From: SCUB01 sp041918675
Lineage (GTDB): Bacteria > Pseudomonadota > Alphaproteobacteria > Rhizobiales > Xanthobacteraceae
NCBI GenBank assembly: GCA_041918675.1
Contig: JAYRVF010000013.1
Location: 1 to 64,000 of the forward strand
DNA length: 64,000 nt
Direction of reading: 5' to 3'
A program made the translations under genes and the position numbers. Positions 25,122 through 33,954 of the stretch are shown in pieces. The notes beneath the pieces are model-generated. The model made no database searches. It had not been told where the DNA came from and was given only the letters and a program-made list of their open reading frames with translations. Each line of letters begins with the position of its first letter. Positions within the stretch are counted from its first letter, which is position 1.

Positions 25122-25916
25122 ATGCTCACATCCGCACTCGTCAACGTCATGGTCAAGGCCGCCCGCCGCGCCGGTCGCGGCCTCAAGCGCGATCTCGGCG
25201 AGATCGAGAACCTTCAGGTCTCGCTCAAGGGGCCGGCCAATTTCGTCTCGGCCGCCGACAAGCGGGCCGAGCAGGTCATCTACGAGGAACTCACCAAGGC
25301 GCGGCCGGGCTATGGTTTCCTCGGCGAGGAAGGCGGCACGCGCCCGGGCAGCGACACCAGCCATACCTGGATCGTCGATCCGCTCGACGGCACGACGAAC
25401 TTCCTGCACGGCATCCCGCATTTCTCGATCTCGATCGCGCTCGAACGCGAGGGCCAGATCGTCGCCGGCATCGTCTACAATCCCGCCAATGAGGAGCTCT
25501 ACGTCGCCGAGCGCGGCAAGGGCGCCTTCCTCAACGACCAGCGGCTGCGCGTCGCCTCGCGCAAGGCCCTCACCGACGCGGTCATCGCCTGCGGACTTCC
25601 GCATCGCGGACGCGGCGATCTGGAATTGTGGCGCGCCGAGGCGGCGCTCATCCAGCCGCGCGTCGCGGGAATGCGGCGCTTCGGATCGGCCGCGCTCGAC
25701 CTCGCCTTCCTCGCCGCCGGCCGCTATGACGGCTATTGGGAGCGCGATCTTTCGCCCTGGGACCTCGCCGCCGGCATGGTGATCGTGCGCGAGGCGGGCG
25801 GCATCGTCACCGACCTTTCCGGCGGCGACGCCGTGCTGTCGAGCGGCACGGTGCTCGCCGGCAACGAGGCGATCCATCGCGGGCTTCTGGAATTGCTCAA
25901 ATCGCCCGCGCGCTGA
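25122..25916 (+). CDS. suhB: Inositol monophosphatase family protein SuhB
   Basis: The 264-aa Mg2+-dependent phosphatase carries the IMPase motifs GEEGG, WIVDPLDGTTNFLHGIPHF and the C-terminal ERDLSPWDLAAGMVIVREAG. SuhB also acts in ribosomal RNA transcription antitermination in enterobacteria. ATG 25122 was chosen; a much longer in-frame ORF from 24246 overlaps the Sel1 gene and is not real. Confidence 0.95.
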   Translation: MLTSALVNVMVKAARRAGRGLKRDLGEIENLQVSLKGPANFVSAADKRAEQVIYEELTKARPGYGFLGEEGGTRPGSDTSHTWIVDPLDGTTNFLHGIPHFSISIALEREGQIVAGIVYNPANEELYVAERGKGAFLNDQRLRVASRKALTDAVIACGLPHRGRGDLELWRAEAALIQPRVAGMRRFGSAALDLAFLAAGRYDGYWERDLSPWDLAAGMVIVREAGGIVTDLSGGDAVLSSGTVLAGNEAIHRGLLELLKSPAR

Positions 25917-26075
25917 GCGCGCGCTTGACGTCCGACGTTGACGCGACAACGCGGTGACGCCATGCTCGCGCGCGACGAACACGCATGGTCTTGGCCCAAG
26001 ATCTTGGCGAAGGACGTCGGCCGAGAACATTCGCTGCGAGAAATCGCCCGAGGAAATCTCCCGAGGAACCCGCCC

Positions 26076-26507
26076 ATGGACGCACCGCGCAGCCTGACCG
26101 CCTATCCCTTCCAAACCTATGAAAAGCTGCGCTACCGCGACACCGACCGGCAGGGCCACGTCAACAACGCGGTGTTCACGACCTTCCTGGAAACGGGCCG
26201 CGTCGAAATCCTGTTCAAGTTGATCCGCCCGCTCGCCGGTCCCGACAGCTCCTTCATGATCGTGCATCTTGAACTCGATTTTCTCGCCGAGGTGAACTGG
26301 CCGGGCACGGTCGAGATCGGCTCGCGCGTGGCGGCGATCGGCACGAGCTCGGTCCGGCTGCAACAAGGCCTGTTTCAGAACGGCGTCTGCGTGGGAACGG
26401 CGGAAACCGTGATGGTGCTGATCGACGAGGCGGCGCGCAAATCAAAACCGTTTCCGCCGACGGCACGCGCGAAACTCGAGCAATTCATGCGCGGCGTCAC
26501 CGCGTGA
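26076..26507 (+). CDS. 4HBT-family acyl-CoA thioesterase
   Basis: The 143-aa hotdog protein has the active-site segment LRYRDTDRQGHVNNAVFTTFLE, with the catalytic Asp and HVNN typical of FadM/YbgC-like enzymes, and a later LDFLAEVNWPGTVEIGSRV. It probably hydrolyses acyl-CoA or 4-hydroxybenzoyl-CoA-like esters. ATG 26076 (MDAPRSL) starts just before the fold; earlier in-frame starts are unlikely. Confidence 0.88.
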   Translation: MDAPRSLTAYPFQTYEKLRYRDTDRQGHVNNAVFTTFLETGRVEILFKLIRPLAGPDSSFMIVHLELDFLAEVNWPGTVEIGSRVAAIGTSSVRLQQGLFQNGVCVGTAETVMVLIDEAARKSKPFPPTARAKLEQFMRGVTA

Positions 26508-26687
26508 GGACATCGCGCCGCGCGGCCATCGGCCCGCGCGCGGCGGACCTGACTTGGTGACAGTCACACGCGGCGCCGCGCACATGAAATTTTGGCCGGG
26601 CACTTCCTTCCTGCCGTTGCCGTGCCATTATTGTCGTCCGTTCATCGGTCCCCAAATGCTGGACCCACAATCGGATTCGGACTTCAA

Positions 26688-27689
26688 ATGATTACGCCCG
26701 ACCTTGCGACCGCCGCCGCGGACCGGATTGTCCCCATCAAGCTGTCGCCGCCGCGGGTCTTTCTGGTGCGGATCGTCGTCTTTCTCGTGCTGTGCGCGCT
26801 GATCGCCGTCGTCCTGCACCGGCAAATCTGGGCGGCGTTCCTTTCCAATCCCGGCCTCAACGCCTTCATCGTCGCCGTGCTGGCGATCGGCATCGCGCTC
26901 GCCTTTCGCCAGGTGATCCGCCTGTTCCCCGAGGTCGCCTGGGTCAACGGCTTCCGCATCGCCGATCCGGGTCTCGCGATCGCGCGGCGGCCGGTGCTGC
27001 TCGCGCCGATGGCGGCGATGCTCGGCCAGCGCGTCGGACGCATGTCGATCTCGCAACAGACGATGCGGCATCTGCTCGAATCCATCGCCACGCGGCTGGA
27101 CGAGGCGCGCGACATTTCCCGCTACATGACGGGGCTGCTCGTCTTCCTCGGCCTGCTCGGAACCTTCTGGGGCCTGATCGATACCGTCGGTTCGGTCGGC
27201 AAGGTCATCGAGGGGCTCAAGGTCGGCGGCGACGCGGCCTCCGTCTTCGACGCGCTCAAGGACGGGCTCGCCGCCCCGCTCGGCGGCATGGGCATCTCGT
27301 TTTCGTCCTCGCTGTTCGGCCTGGCCGGCTCGCTGATCCTCGGCTTCCTCGACCTGCAGACGAGCCAGGCGCAGAACCGCTTCTATACCGACCTCGAGGA
27401 CTGGCTTTCGACCACCGTGTCGGAGCAGGCCGCGCTGCCGGGCGACGCCGCCATGCCGGTGGAAATGCGCGGGGCGATCGACCGGCTGCGCACGGCCGTC
27501 GACGAGATCGGCTCGGGGCGCACCGCCACCAACGCCATGGCCAATCTCGCCGAGGCGATCCAGGGCCTCGTCCATCACATGCGCAGCGAACAGCAGCTTA
27601 TCCGCGACTGGGCCGACGCCCAGGGGCAGCAGAACACCGAAATCCGCAAGCTGCTTGAGATCATCGCGCGCGCCGCGGAGAGGAGCTAG
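26688..27689 (+). CDS. MotA/TolQ/ExbB-like stator protein
   Basis: The 333-aa protein has two N-terminal helices (VFLVRIVVFLVLCALIAVVL and LNAFIVAVLAIGIALAF) and a MotA/TolQ-like core: DISRYMTGLLVFLGLLGTFW, then GLAAPLGGMGISFSSSLFGL and AGSLILGFLDL. This is the proton-channel fold that forms a pentamer around a MotB/TolR-like dimer. The partner gene follows 3 nt downstream. It is not flagellar motA (no flagellar genes nearby, different N-terminus) and not tolQ, which is elsewhere in this window. Exact function unknown. Confidence 0.88.
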   Translation: MITPDLATAAADRIVPIKLSPPRVFLVRIVVFLVLCALIAVVLHRQIWAAFLSNPGLNAFIVAVLAIGIALAFRQVIRLFPEVAWVNGFRIADPGLAIARRPVLLAPMAAMLGQRVGRMSISQQTMRHLLESIATRLDEARDISRYMTGLLVFLGLLGTFWGLIDTVGSVGKVIEGLKVGGDAASVFDALKDGLAAPLGGMGISFSSSLFGLAGSLILGFLDLQTSQAQNRFYTDLEDWLSTTVSEQAALPGDAAMPVEMRGAIDRLRTAVDEIGSGRTATNAMANLAEAIQGLVHHMRSEQQLIRDWADAQGQQNTEIRKLLEIIARAAERS

Positions 27690-27692
27690 GCG

Positions 27693-28715
27693 ATGGCGCT
27701 TGCCCGCGCGCGCCGCGGCGATCGCGGCTTCGACTACTGGCCGGGCTTCGTCGACGCGCTGTCGACGCTGGTGCTCGGCATCGTGTTCCTGTTGTCGGTC
27801 TTCGTCGTCGTGCAGTTCTTCCTGTCGCAGGAAGTCACCGGCAAGGAAAAAGCGCTGGAGCGGCTGACCGCCCAGATCGCCCAGCTCACCGATCTCCTGG
27901 CGCTGGAGAAGTCGACGCGGTCCGACGTCGAGGAGCAGTTGGCGGCCATGCGCGCCAATCTTACCGCCGCCGAGAGCGAGCGCGACCGCGTCAAGGGCCT
28001 CTATGACGGACTGGCCGCCGCCGGAATGGCCGGCCGCGCGGTGGAGCTGTCGAAGGCGCTCGATTCGGAAAAGCAGGTCTCCGCGCGCGCGCTGTCGCAG
28101 GTCGAGCTGCTCAACCAGCAGATCGCGGCGCTGCGCCGCCAGCTCGCCGCCGTGCAGGACGCGCTCGAAGCCTCCGAGAAGCGCGACAAGGAATCGCAGG
28201 CCCGCATCACCGATCTCGGCCAGCGTCTCAACGTCGCGCTCGCCCAGCGCGTGCAGGAACTGTCGCGCTATCGCTCCGAATTCTTCGGCCGTCTGCGCGC
28301 GATCCTCGCCAACCGCCCGGACATCCGCGTCGTCGGCGATCGCTTCGTGTTCCCCTCGGAGGTGTTCTTCGATCCCGGACAGGCCGCGCTCCTGCCCGAG
28401 GGACGCCTCGAACTCGACAAGCTCGCCGGCGCGCTGATCGAACTGGAAAAGCAAATCCCATCCGAGATCGCCTGGGTGCTGCGTGTCGACGGCCACACCG
28501 ACGTGCGGCCGATCGCCAATCCGCAGTTCCCCTCGAACTGGGAATTGTCGGCCGGGCGCGCGATTTCGGTCGTGCAGTATATGATCGGCAAGGGGGTCTC
28601 GCCGCAGCGCCTGGTCGCGGCCGGGTTCGGCGAGTTTCAGCCGATCGACACCGACAGGACCGAGGAGGCGTTCCGCCGCAACCGCCGGATTGAACTCAAG
28701 CTGACCGAACGGTGA
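27693..28715 (+). CDS. OmpA/MotB-like stator partner
   Basis: The 340-aa protein has one helix (ALSTLVLGIVFLLSVFVVVQ) preceded by an Asp in GFVDAL, at the position of the proton-binding Asp of MotB/TolR. A long coiled coil spans about 50-195, and a C-terminal OmpA-like peptidoglycan-binding domain includes LRVDGHTDVRPI, NWELSAGRAISVV and RRNRRIELKL. Together with 26688-27689 it should form a peptidoglycan-anchored, ion-driven motor. Its stop overlaps the GNAT start. Confidence 0.9.
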   Translation: MALARARRGDRGFDYWPGFVDALSTLVLGIVFLLSVFVVVQFFLSQEVTGKEKALERLTAQIAQLTDLLALEKSTRSDVEEQLAAMRANLTAAESERDRVKGLYDGLAAAGMAGRAVELSKALDSEKQVSARALSQVELLNQQIAALRRQLAAVQDALEASEKRDKESQARITDLGQRLNVALAQRVQELSRYRSEFFGRLRAILANRPDIRVVGDRFVFPSEVFFDPGQAALLPEGRLELDKLAGALIELEKQIPSEIAWVLRVDGHTDVRPIANPQFPSNWELSAGRAISVVQYMIGKGVSPQRLVAAGFGEFQPIDTDRTEEAFRRNRRIELKLTER

Positions 28716-29188
28716 ACCTCGCCGTGCATTGCGACCTCGTGTTGCGGGACATGCTGCCCGCCGACATGCGCGAAATCGCCGATCTGTGGGTGGTGACCTG
28801 GAAGGCCACCGTCCCCACGATCGACTTCGACGCGCGGCGGACATGGTTCATCGACCGCATGCAAGCCCATCTCGACGCCGGCGCGCGCGTGATCGTCGCG
28901 CGGATCGGGCCGAGCATCGCCGGCTTCGTGGTGGTCGATCCGGAGACCGGCTATCTCGACCAGATCATCGCCGGGGTCGGCTTTCAGGGCCTGGGCGTCG
29001 CCACGGAACTGATCGAGGCGGCGAAATCGGCCTCGCCCCACGGCATCGACCTGCACGTCAACCAGGACAATGCCCGCGCGATCCGATTCTACGAAAAGCA
29101 TGGATTTTCGATTTGCGGCGTCGACGTCAACGAGCGCTCGGGCGCTCCGGTCTATCACATGCGCTGGCTGACGGTCGGGCGCGCGTGA
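28712..29188 (+). CDS. GNAT family N-acetyltransferase
   Basis: The 158-aa protein carries the acetyl-CoA-binding segment VGFQGLGVATELIEAAK (Q/RxxGxG/A variant) and the final NQDNARAIRFYEKHGF typical of GNAT enzymes. The GTG start at 28712 overlaps the stop of the OmpA/MotB-like gene (GTGA), so it is translationally coupled to the stator pair. Substrate unknown; it could modify a protein or a small amine. Confidence 0.88.
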   Translation: MNLAVHCDLVLRDMLPADMREIADLWVVTWKATVPTIDFDARRTWFIDRMQAHLDAGARVIVARIGPSIAGFVVVDPETGYLDQIIAGVGFQGLGVATELIEAAKSASPHGIDLHVNQDNARAIRFYEKHGFSICGVDVNERSGAPVYHMRWLTVGRA

Positions 29189-29230
29189 GCCGATGGCCGC
29201 GCCCGCGGCGCGAGCCGCCCAGGGCGCGCG

Positions 29231-31093
<1,863 letters not shown>

Positions 31094-31266
31094 CAGACGC
31101 CCGCCCGCCCGACCGCCTCGCCGGGATCGCCCCATATGCCCTGCCCCGGCGGGATTAGCAATCCGAGCCGCGCTTGTCTCGCTGGGCGGCGTGGGCTATA
31201 GACCCCGCGAACCCGCATTCCCGAAACGACGATACGCCGGGCCACCGGTGTCGAAGGTCATTTGCG

Positions 31267-31503
31267 ATGAAAGCCGATATCCATCCGAAGTACCACACCA
31301 TCAAGGTCCAGATGACCGACGGTACCGAATTCGTGACGCGCTCGACCTGGGGCAAGGAAGGCGACACGATGAACCTGGACATCGATTCCAAGTCGCATCC
31401 GGCCTGGACGGGCGGACAGCAGCAGCTCATCGATCGCGGCGGACGGCTGTCGCGCTTCCAGAAGAAGTTCTCCGGCTTCCTCAAGGAAGAGGCGAAGAAA
31501 TAG
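31267..31503 (+). CDS. rpmE: 50S ribosomal protein L31 (Cys-less)
   Basis: The 78-aa L31 begins MKADIHPKYHTIKVQMTDGT and has HPAWTGGQQQLIDRGGRLSRF. The zinc-binding cysteines of the C+ type are absent, so this is the zinc-independent form, as usual in alphaproteobacteria. ATG 31267 was chosen because the family starts at MK; upstream in-frame residues are not conserved. Confidence 0.95.
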   Translation: MKADIHPKYHTIKVQMTDGTEFVTRSTWGKEGDTMNLDIDSKSHPAWTGGQQQLIDRGGRLSRFQKKFSGFLKEEAKK

Positions 31504-31578
31504 GCGCCAGGAACGCGGCGCCGACGAACAGGCGCCGTGCGCGGCGCGCGACCAAGCTTCCCACGCCGTCATCCCATC

Positions 31579-31610
31579 AACCGCTTCCCGCCAACGGGAG
31601 GCGGTTTTGC
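31579..31610. terminator. Bidirectional terminator after rpmE
   Basis: A 12-bp stem with one T-G pair (31579-31590 with 31595-31606) and the loop CCAA lies between the convergent rpmE (ends 31503) and the DUF1465 gene (ends 31613). It is followed by TTGCTTT on the plus strand. Confidence 0.75.
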
Positions 31611-31612
31611 TT

Positions 31613-32161
31613 TCAGGATTTCAGACCGAACGGGCTCGGCGGGTTGGCCGGCTCGAACGCGGCGCGCAGCTTGCCCATCTGGCTCTCGACCGAGTTCGGG
31701 GCGCCGACGGGCTTCTCGGCCGGCGCGGCGTGCAACGTCGAGTCGAGCCGCTTCACGCTCGCCTGCAGCGCCATCGAGCGCGTGATCAGATCGCGCAGCG
31801 CCTCGGGCAGACGGGCGACCGTTTCGGCCGCGCCCGGCTCGGGCGCGTTGAGCTTGACCTTGGTCTTGTCGCGGTTGGCCTGGGCGAGCGTCATCTCGCC
31901 TTCCTTGACCGCGCGATGCAGCAGCAGCCAGGAAGCGAGCTGCATCAGACGCGTCGTCAGCCGCATGCTTTCGGTGGCGTAGGAAAGGCTGGCGGAACGA
32001 TCGAGCGCCTTGGCTTCGGCGCGCCCCTGCCCGTCGAGATAGACCGCCGTCTCCTCGATCAGATCCATGCCCTCGCGAAACAGGCCGGAGAAGTTCGCCG
32101 AACTGGCGAGCCGCTCGCCAAATGACACGAGCTTGGACCCACGCAAATTCTGGTCGGACAT
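31613..32161 (-). CDS. DUF1465 protein, RcdA-like
   Basis: The 182-aa helical protein (LVSFGERLASSANFSGLFRE, ATESMRLTTRLMQLASWLLL, AVKEGEMTLAQANRDKTKVK) belongs to DUF1465, the family of Caulobacter RcdA, an adaptor that helps ClpXP degrade CtrA and other cell-cycle proteins. ATG 32161 (MSDQNLRG) was chosen. A TTAACCAT motif overlaps the start codon. Whether it is a functional RcdA here is inferred from family membership only. Confidence 0.85.
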   Translation of the reverse strand: MSDQNLRGSKLVSFGERLASSANFSGLFREGMDLIEETAVYLDGQGRAEAKALDRSASLSYATESMRLTTRLMQLASWLLLHRAVKEGEMTLAQANRDKTKVKLNAPEPGAAETVARLPEALRDLITRSMALQASVKRLDSTLHAAPAEKPVGAPNSVESQMGKLRAAFEPANPPSPFGLKS

Positions 32162-32494
32162 GGTTAACGCCTCACGCAACATTCACGCATAGCTATGGTG
32201 AACAAAAGATTGACTCCGCGCCCGCCGCGAGTCCAGCGGCTTGAACGGGAATGCGCCAATATGGTTTCCGCCGCCCAGATGCCCGCGCACGGCGCGGGGC
32301 GAGCCCCCGCCGAGGGCAAAAAAAAGCCGCCGTTGCCGGCGGCTTTAAAGTTGATAACAGGGAGGCGTCAAACAGAGTGGACAGGAGCCACTCGATGTCC
32401 AGAAGATGGACGCCAACAGTAATGAAGGAGAAAGCTTAACCCGACGTAAATAAACCAAATTTTTCGCGTGACCGGCGCGCTGGCGGCGCCCGCT
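32162..32494. other. Intergenic region between DUF1465 and DUF1192 genes
   Basis: This 333-nt gap holds the DUF1465 promoter (32162-32250) and a candidate small RNA on the minus strand (32317-32400). The AT-rich segment 32425-32470 upstream of the candidate could carry its promoter. Confidence 0.5.
32317..32400 (-). ncRNA. Candidate anti-Shine-Dalgarno small RNA (mmgR/suhB-like)
   Basis: Read on the minus strand there is a 6-bp hairpin, GAGTGG-CTCCTGT-CCACTC (32375-32393), with CTCCT in its loop. A single-stranded linker with GACGCCTCCCTGTTATCAAC follows, then a 9-bp terminator stem (32338-32346 with 32323-32331, GCCGCC core) and a run of eight T. Two exposed CCUCC-type sequences plus a strong terminator are the plan of the alphaproteobacterial alpha-r14 (mmgR, Rfam 'suhB') RNAs. 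The nearest minus-strand gene ends 95 nt before the predicted 5' end. The 5' end is a guess. Confidence 0.55.
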
Positions 32495-32686
32495 TCACGA
32501 CTTGAACAGCTTGTCGGCGGCGTCGCGCGTGGCGCGCTTCATCGTCAAGGCCGTGGTCAATCGCGCGATTTCGCCCTTGAGCATTTCGATCCGCTCGTCG
32601 AGTTCCTCCACCGAAAGCGTGGAGAGGTCCTGCCCGAATTCGTGCGCGGTCTTGCGGCGCGGTTTGTCGTCTTCCTCGATGGCCAT
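32495..32686 (-). CDS. DUF1192 family protein
   Basis: A 63-aa protein (MAIEEDDKPRRKTAHEFGQD, then LSTLSVEELDERIEMLKGEI) matching the small helical DUF1192 family of alphaproteobacteria. Function unknown; its heptad pattern suggests a coiled coil. It is divergent from the quinone oxidoreductase gene, as often seen in Hyphomicrobiales. Confidence 0.88.
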   Translation of the reverse strand: MAIEEDDKPRRKTAHEFGQDLSTLSVEELDERIEMLKGEIARLTTALTMKRATRDAADKLFKS

Positions 32687-32940
32687 GGCTTGCTCGTGTT
32701 CATCCGTCGCGGGGCGCGCGGCGCGGGTTACCTGTCGCGGGCGGTTTTCCCGCCGGGCGCGGCGCGCGGCGAGGGCCGGTTAATGCTGTTCGATCTTGGC
32801 CGATTGCCAGTTTTCCGCAACAAGACTAAGTCCTTTCGTGACAAGTTCCCTTGGCGATCGGCCGGCGCGGTCGGCGCGCCGATATGTTCGGCGATTTGTT
32901 TCGTGAATTCGCGAGTTCGATTTTGCCGCAAGGATGCCGG

Positions 32941-33939
32941 ATGAACAAGCTCCCGCACGAAATGACCGCGATCGCCATTCGCGAACCGGGCGGACCGCAC
33001 GTACTCGTACCGTCGCGGCGACCATTGCCGGTGCCCGGCGAGGGCGAGATCCTGATCAAGGTCGCGGCCAGCGGCGTCAATCGTCCCGACGTGATGCAGC
33101 GCATGGGGCTTTATCCGCCCCCACCCGGGGCAAGCGACATTCCCGGGCTGGAGGTCGCCGGCGAGGTGGTGGCGCGCGGCGCGCACGCCACGCGCTGGAA
33201 TCTCGGCGACCGCGTCTGCGCGCTGGTCTCGGGCGGAGGCTACGCCGAATATTGCGTGGCGCATGAGACCCACGCCCTCGCGGTGCCGGCGAACCTCGCG
33301 CTCAAGGACGCGGCCGCGATCCCGGAGACCTTCTTCACCGTCTGGCACAACATGTTCGAGCGCGGCGGCCTGAAGGCCGGCGAGAGCGTGCTGGTGCATG
33401 GCGGCTCCTCGGGCATCGGCACCACGGCGATCCAGCTCGCCAAGGCCTTCGGCGCGACCGTGTTCGTGACGGCGGGCACGGATGAAAAGTGCCGCGCCTG
33501 CGTCGCGCTCGGCGCCGATCGCGCCATCAATTATCGAACCGAGAACTTCGTCGCCGTGGTCAAGGCCGCCACCGGCAAGACCGGCGTCAACCTCATCATC
33601 GACATGGTCGGCGGCGACTACATCGAGCGCAATTACGAGGCCGCCGCCGTCGACGGCCGCGTCGTGCAGATCGCCATTCAGGCCGGCGGGCGGGCGAGCG
33701 TCGATTTCAGCCGCCTGATGCTCAAGCGCCTGACCCATACCGGCTCGACGCTGCGTTCGCGCTCGGTCGCCGACAAGGCGGCGATCGCGCGCGCGGTCGC
33801 GGCCAACGCCATGCCGCTCGTCGCCTCGGGCAAGGCGCGCCCGGTCATCGACAGCGCATTTGCGCTCGCCGAGGCGGCCGCGGCCCATGCAAGGATGGAG
33901 ACGAGCCATCATATCGGCAAGATTCTGCTGCTCTCATGA
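32941..33939 (+). CDS. NAD(P)H-quinone oxidoreductase, zinc-free MDR family
   Basis: The 332-aa medium-chain reductase of the PIG3/QOR type lacks the zinc ligands of alcohol dehydrogenases. It has ASGVNRPDVMQRMGLYPPPP, the NADPH-binding motif VHGGSSGIGTTAIQLAKAFG and the C-terminal HHIGKILL. It probably reduces quinones or enones by one or two electrons. The start is ATG 32941; ATG 32962 is possible. Confidence 0.9.
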   Translation: MNKLPHEMTAIAIREPGGPHVLVPSRRPLPVPGEGEILIKVAASGVNRPDVMQRMGLYPPPPGASDIPGLEVAGEVVARGAHATRWNLGDRVCALVSGGGYAEYCVAHETHALAVPANLALKDAAAIPETFFTVWHNMFERGGLKAGESVLVHGGSSGIGTTAIQLAKAFGATVFVTAGTDEKCRACVALGADRAINYRTENFVAVVKAATGKTGVNLIIDMVGGDYIERNYEAAAVDGRVVQIAIQAGGRASVDFSRLMLKRLTHTGSTLRSRSVADKAAIARAVAANAMPLVASGKARPVIDSAFALAEAAAAHARMETSHHIGKILLLS

Positions 33940-33954
33940 CTTGCCCGTGAGCGG

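Noticed and set aside
24246..25916. 556-aa long form of suhB
   Set aside because: The N-terminal half runs out of frame through the Sel1-repeat gene; SuhB similarity begins only at 25122.
26688..28715. Zorya anti-phage system
   Set aside because: Only a MotA/MotB-like pair is present. No ZorC, ZorD helicase or ZorE nuclease gene follows, and the next gene is a GNAT enzyme, so a defence call is not justified.
26628..28844. 738-aa open frame antisense to the stator genes
   Set aside because: Reading-frame shadow of two well-supported membrane proteins; its composition is typical of antisense frames in GC-rich genes.
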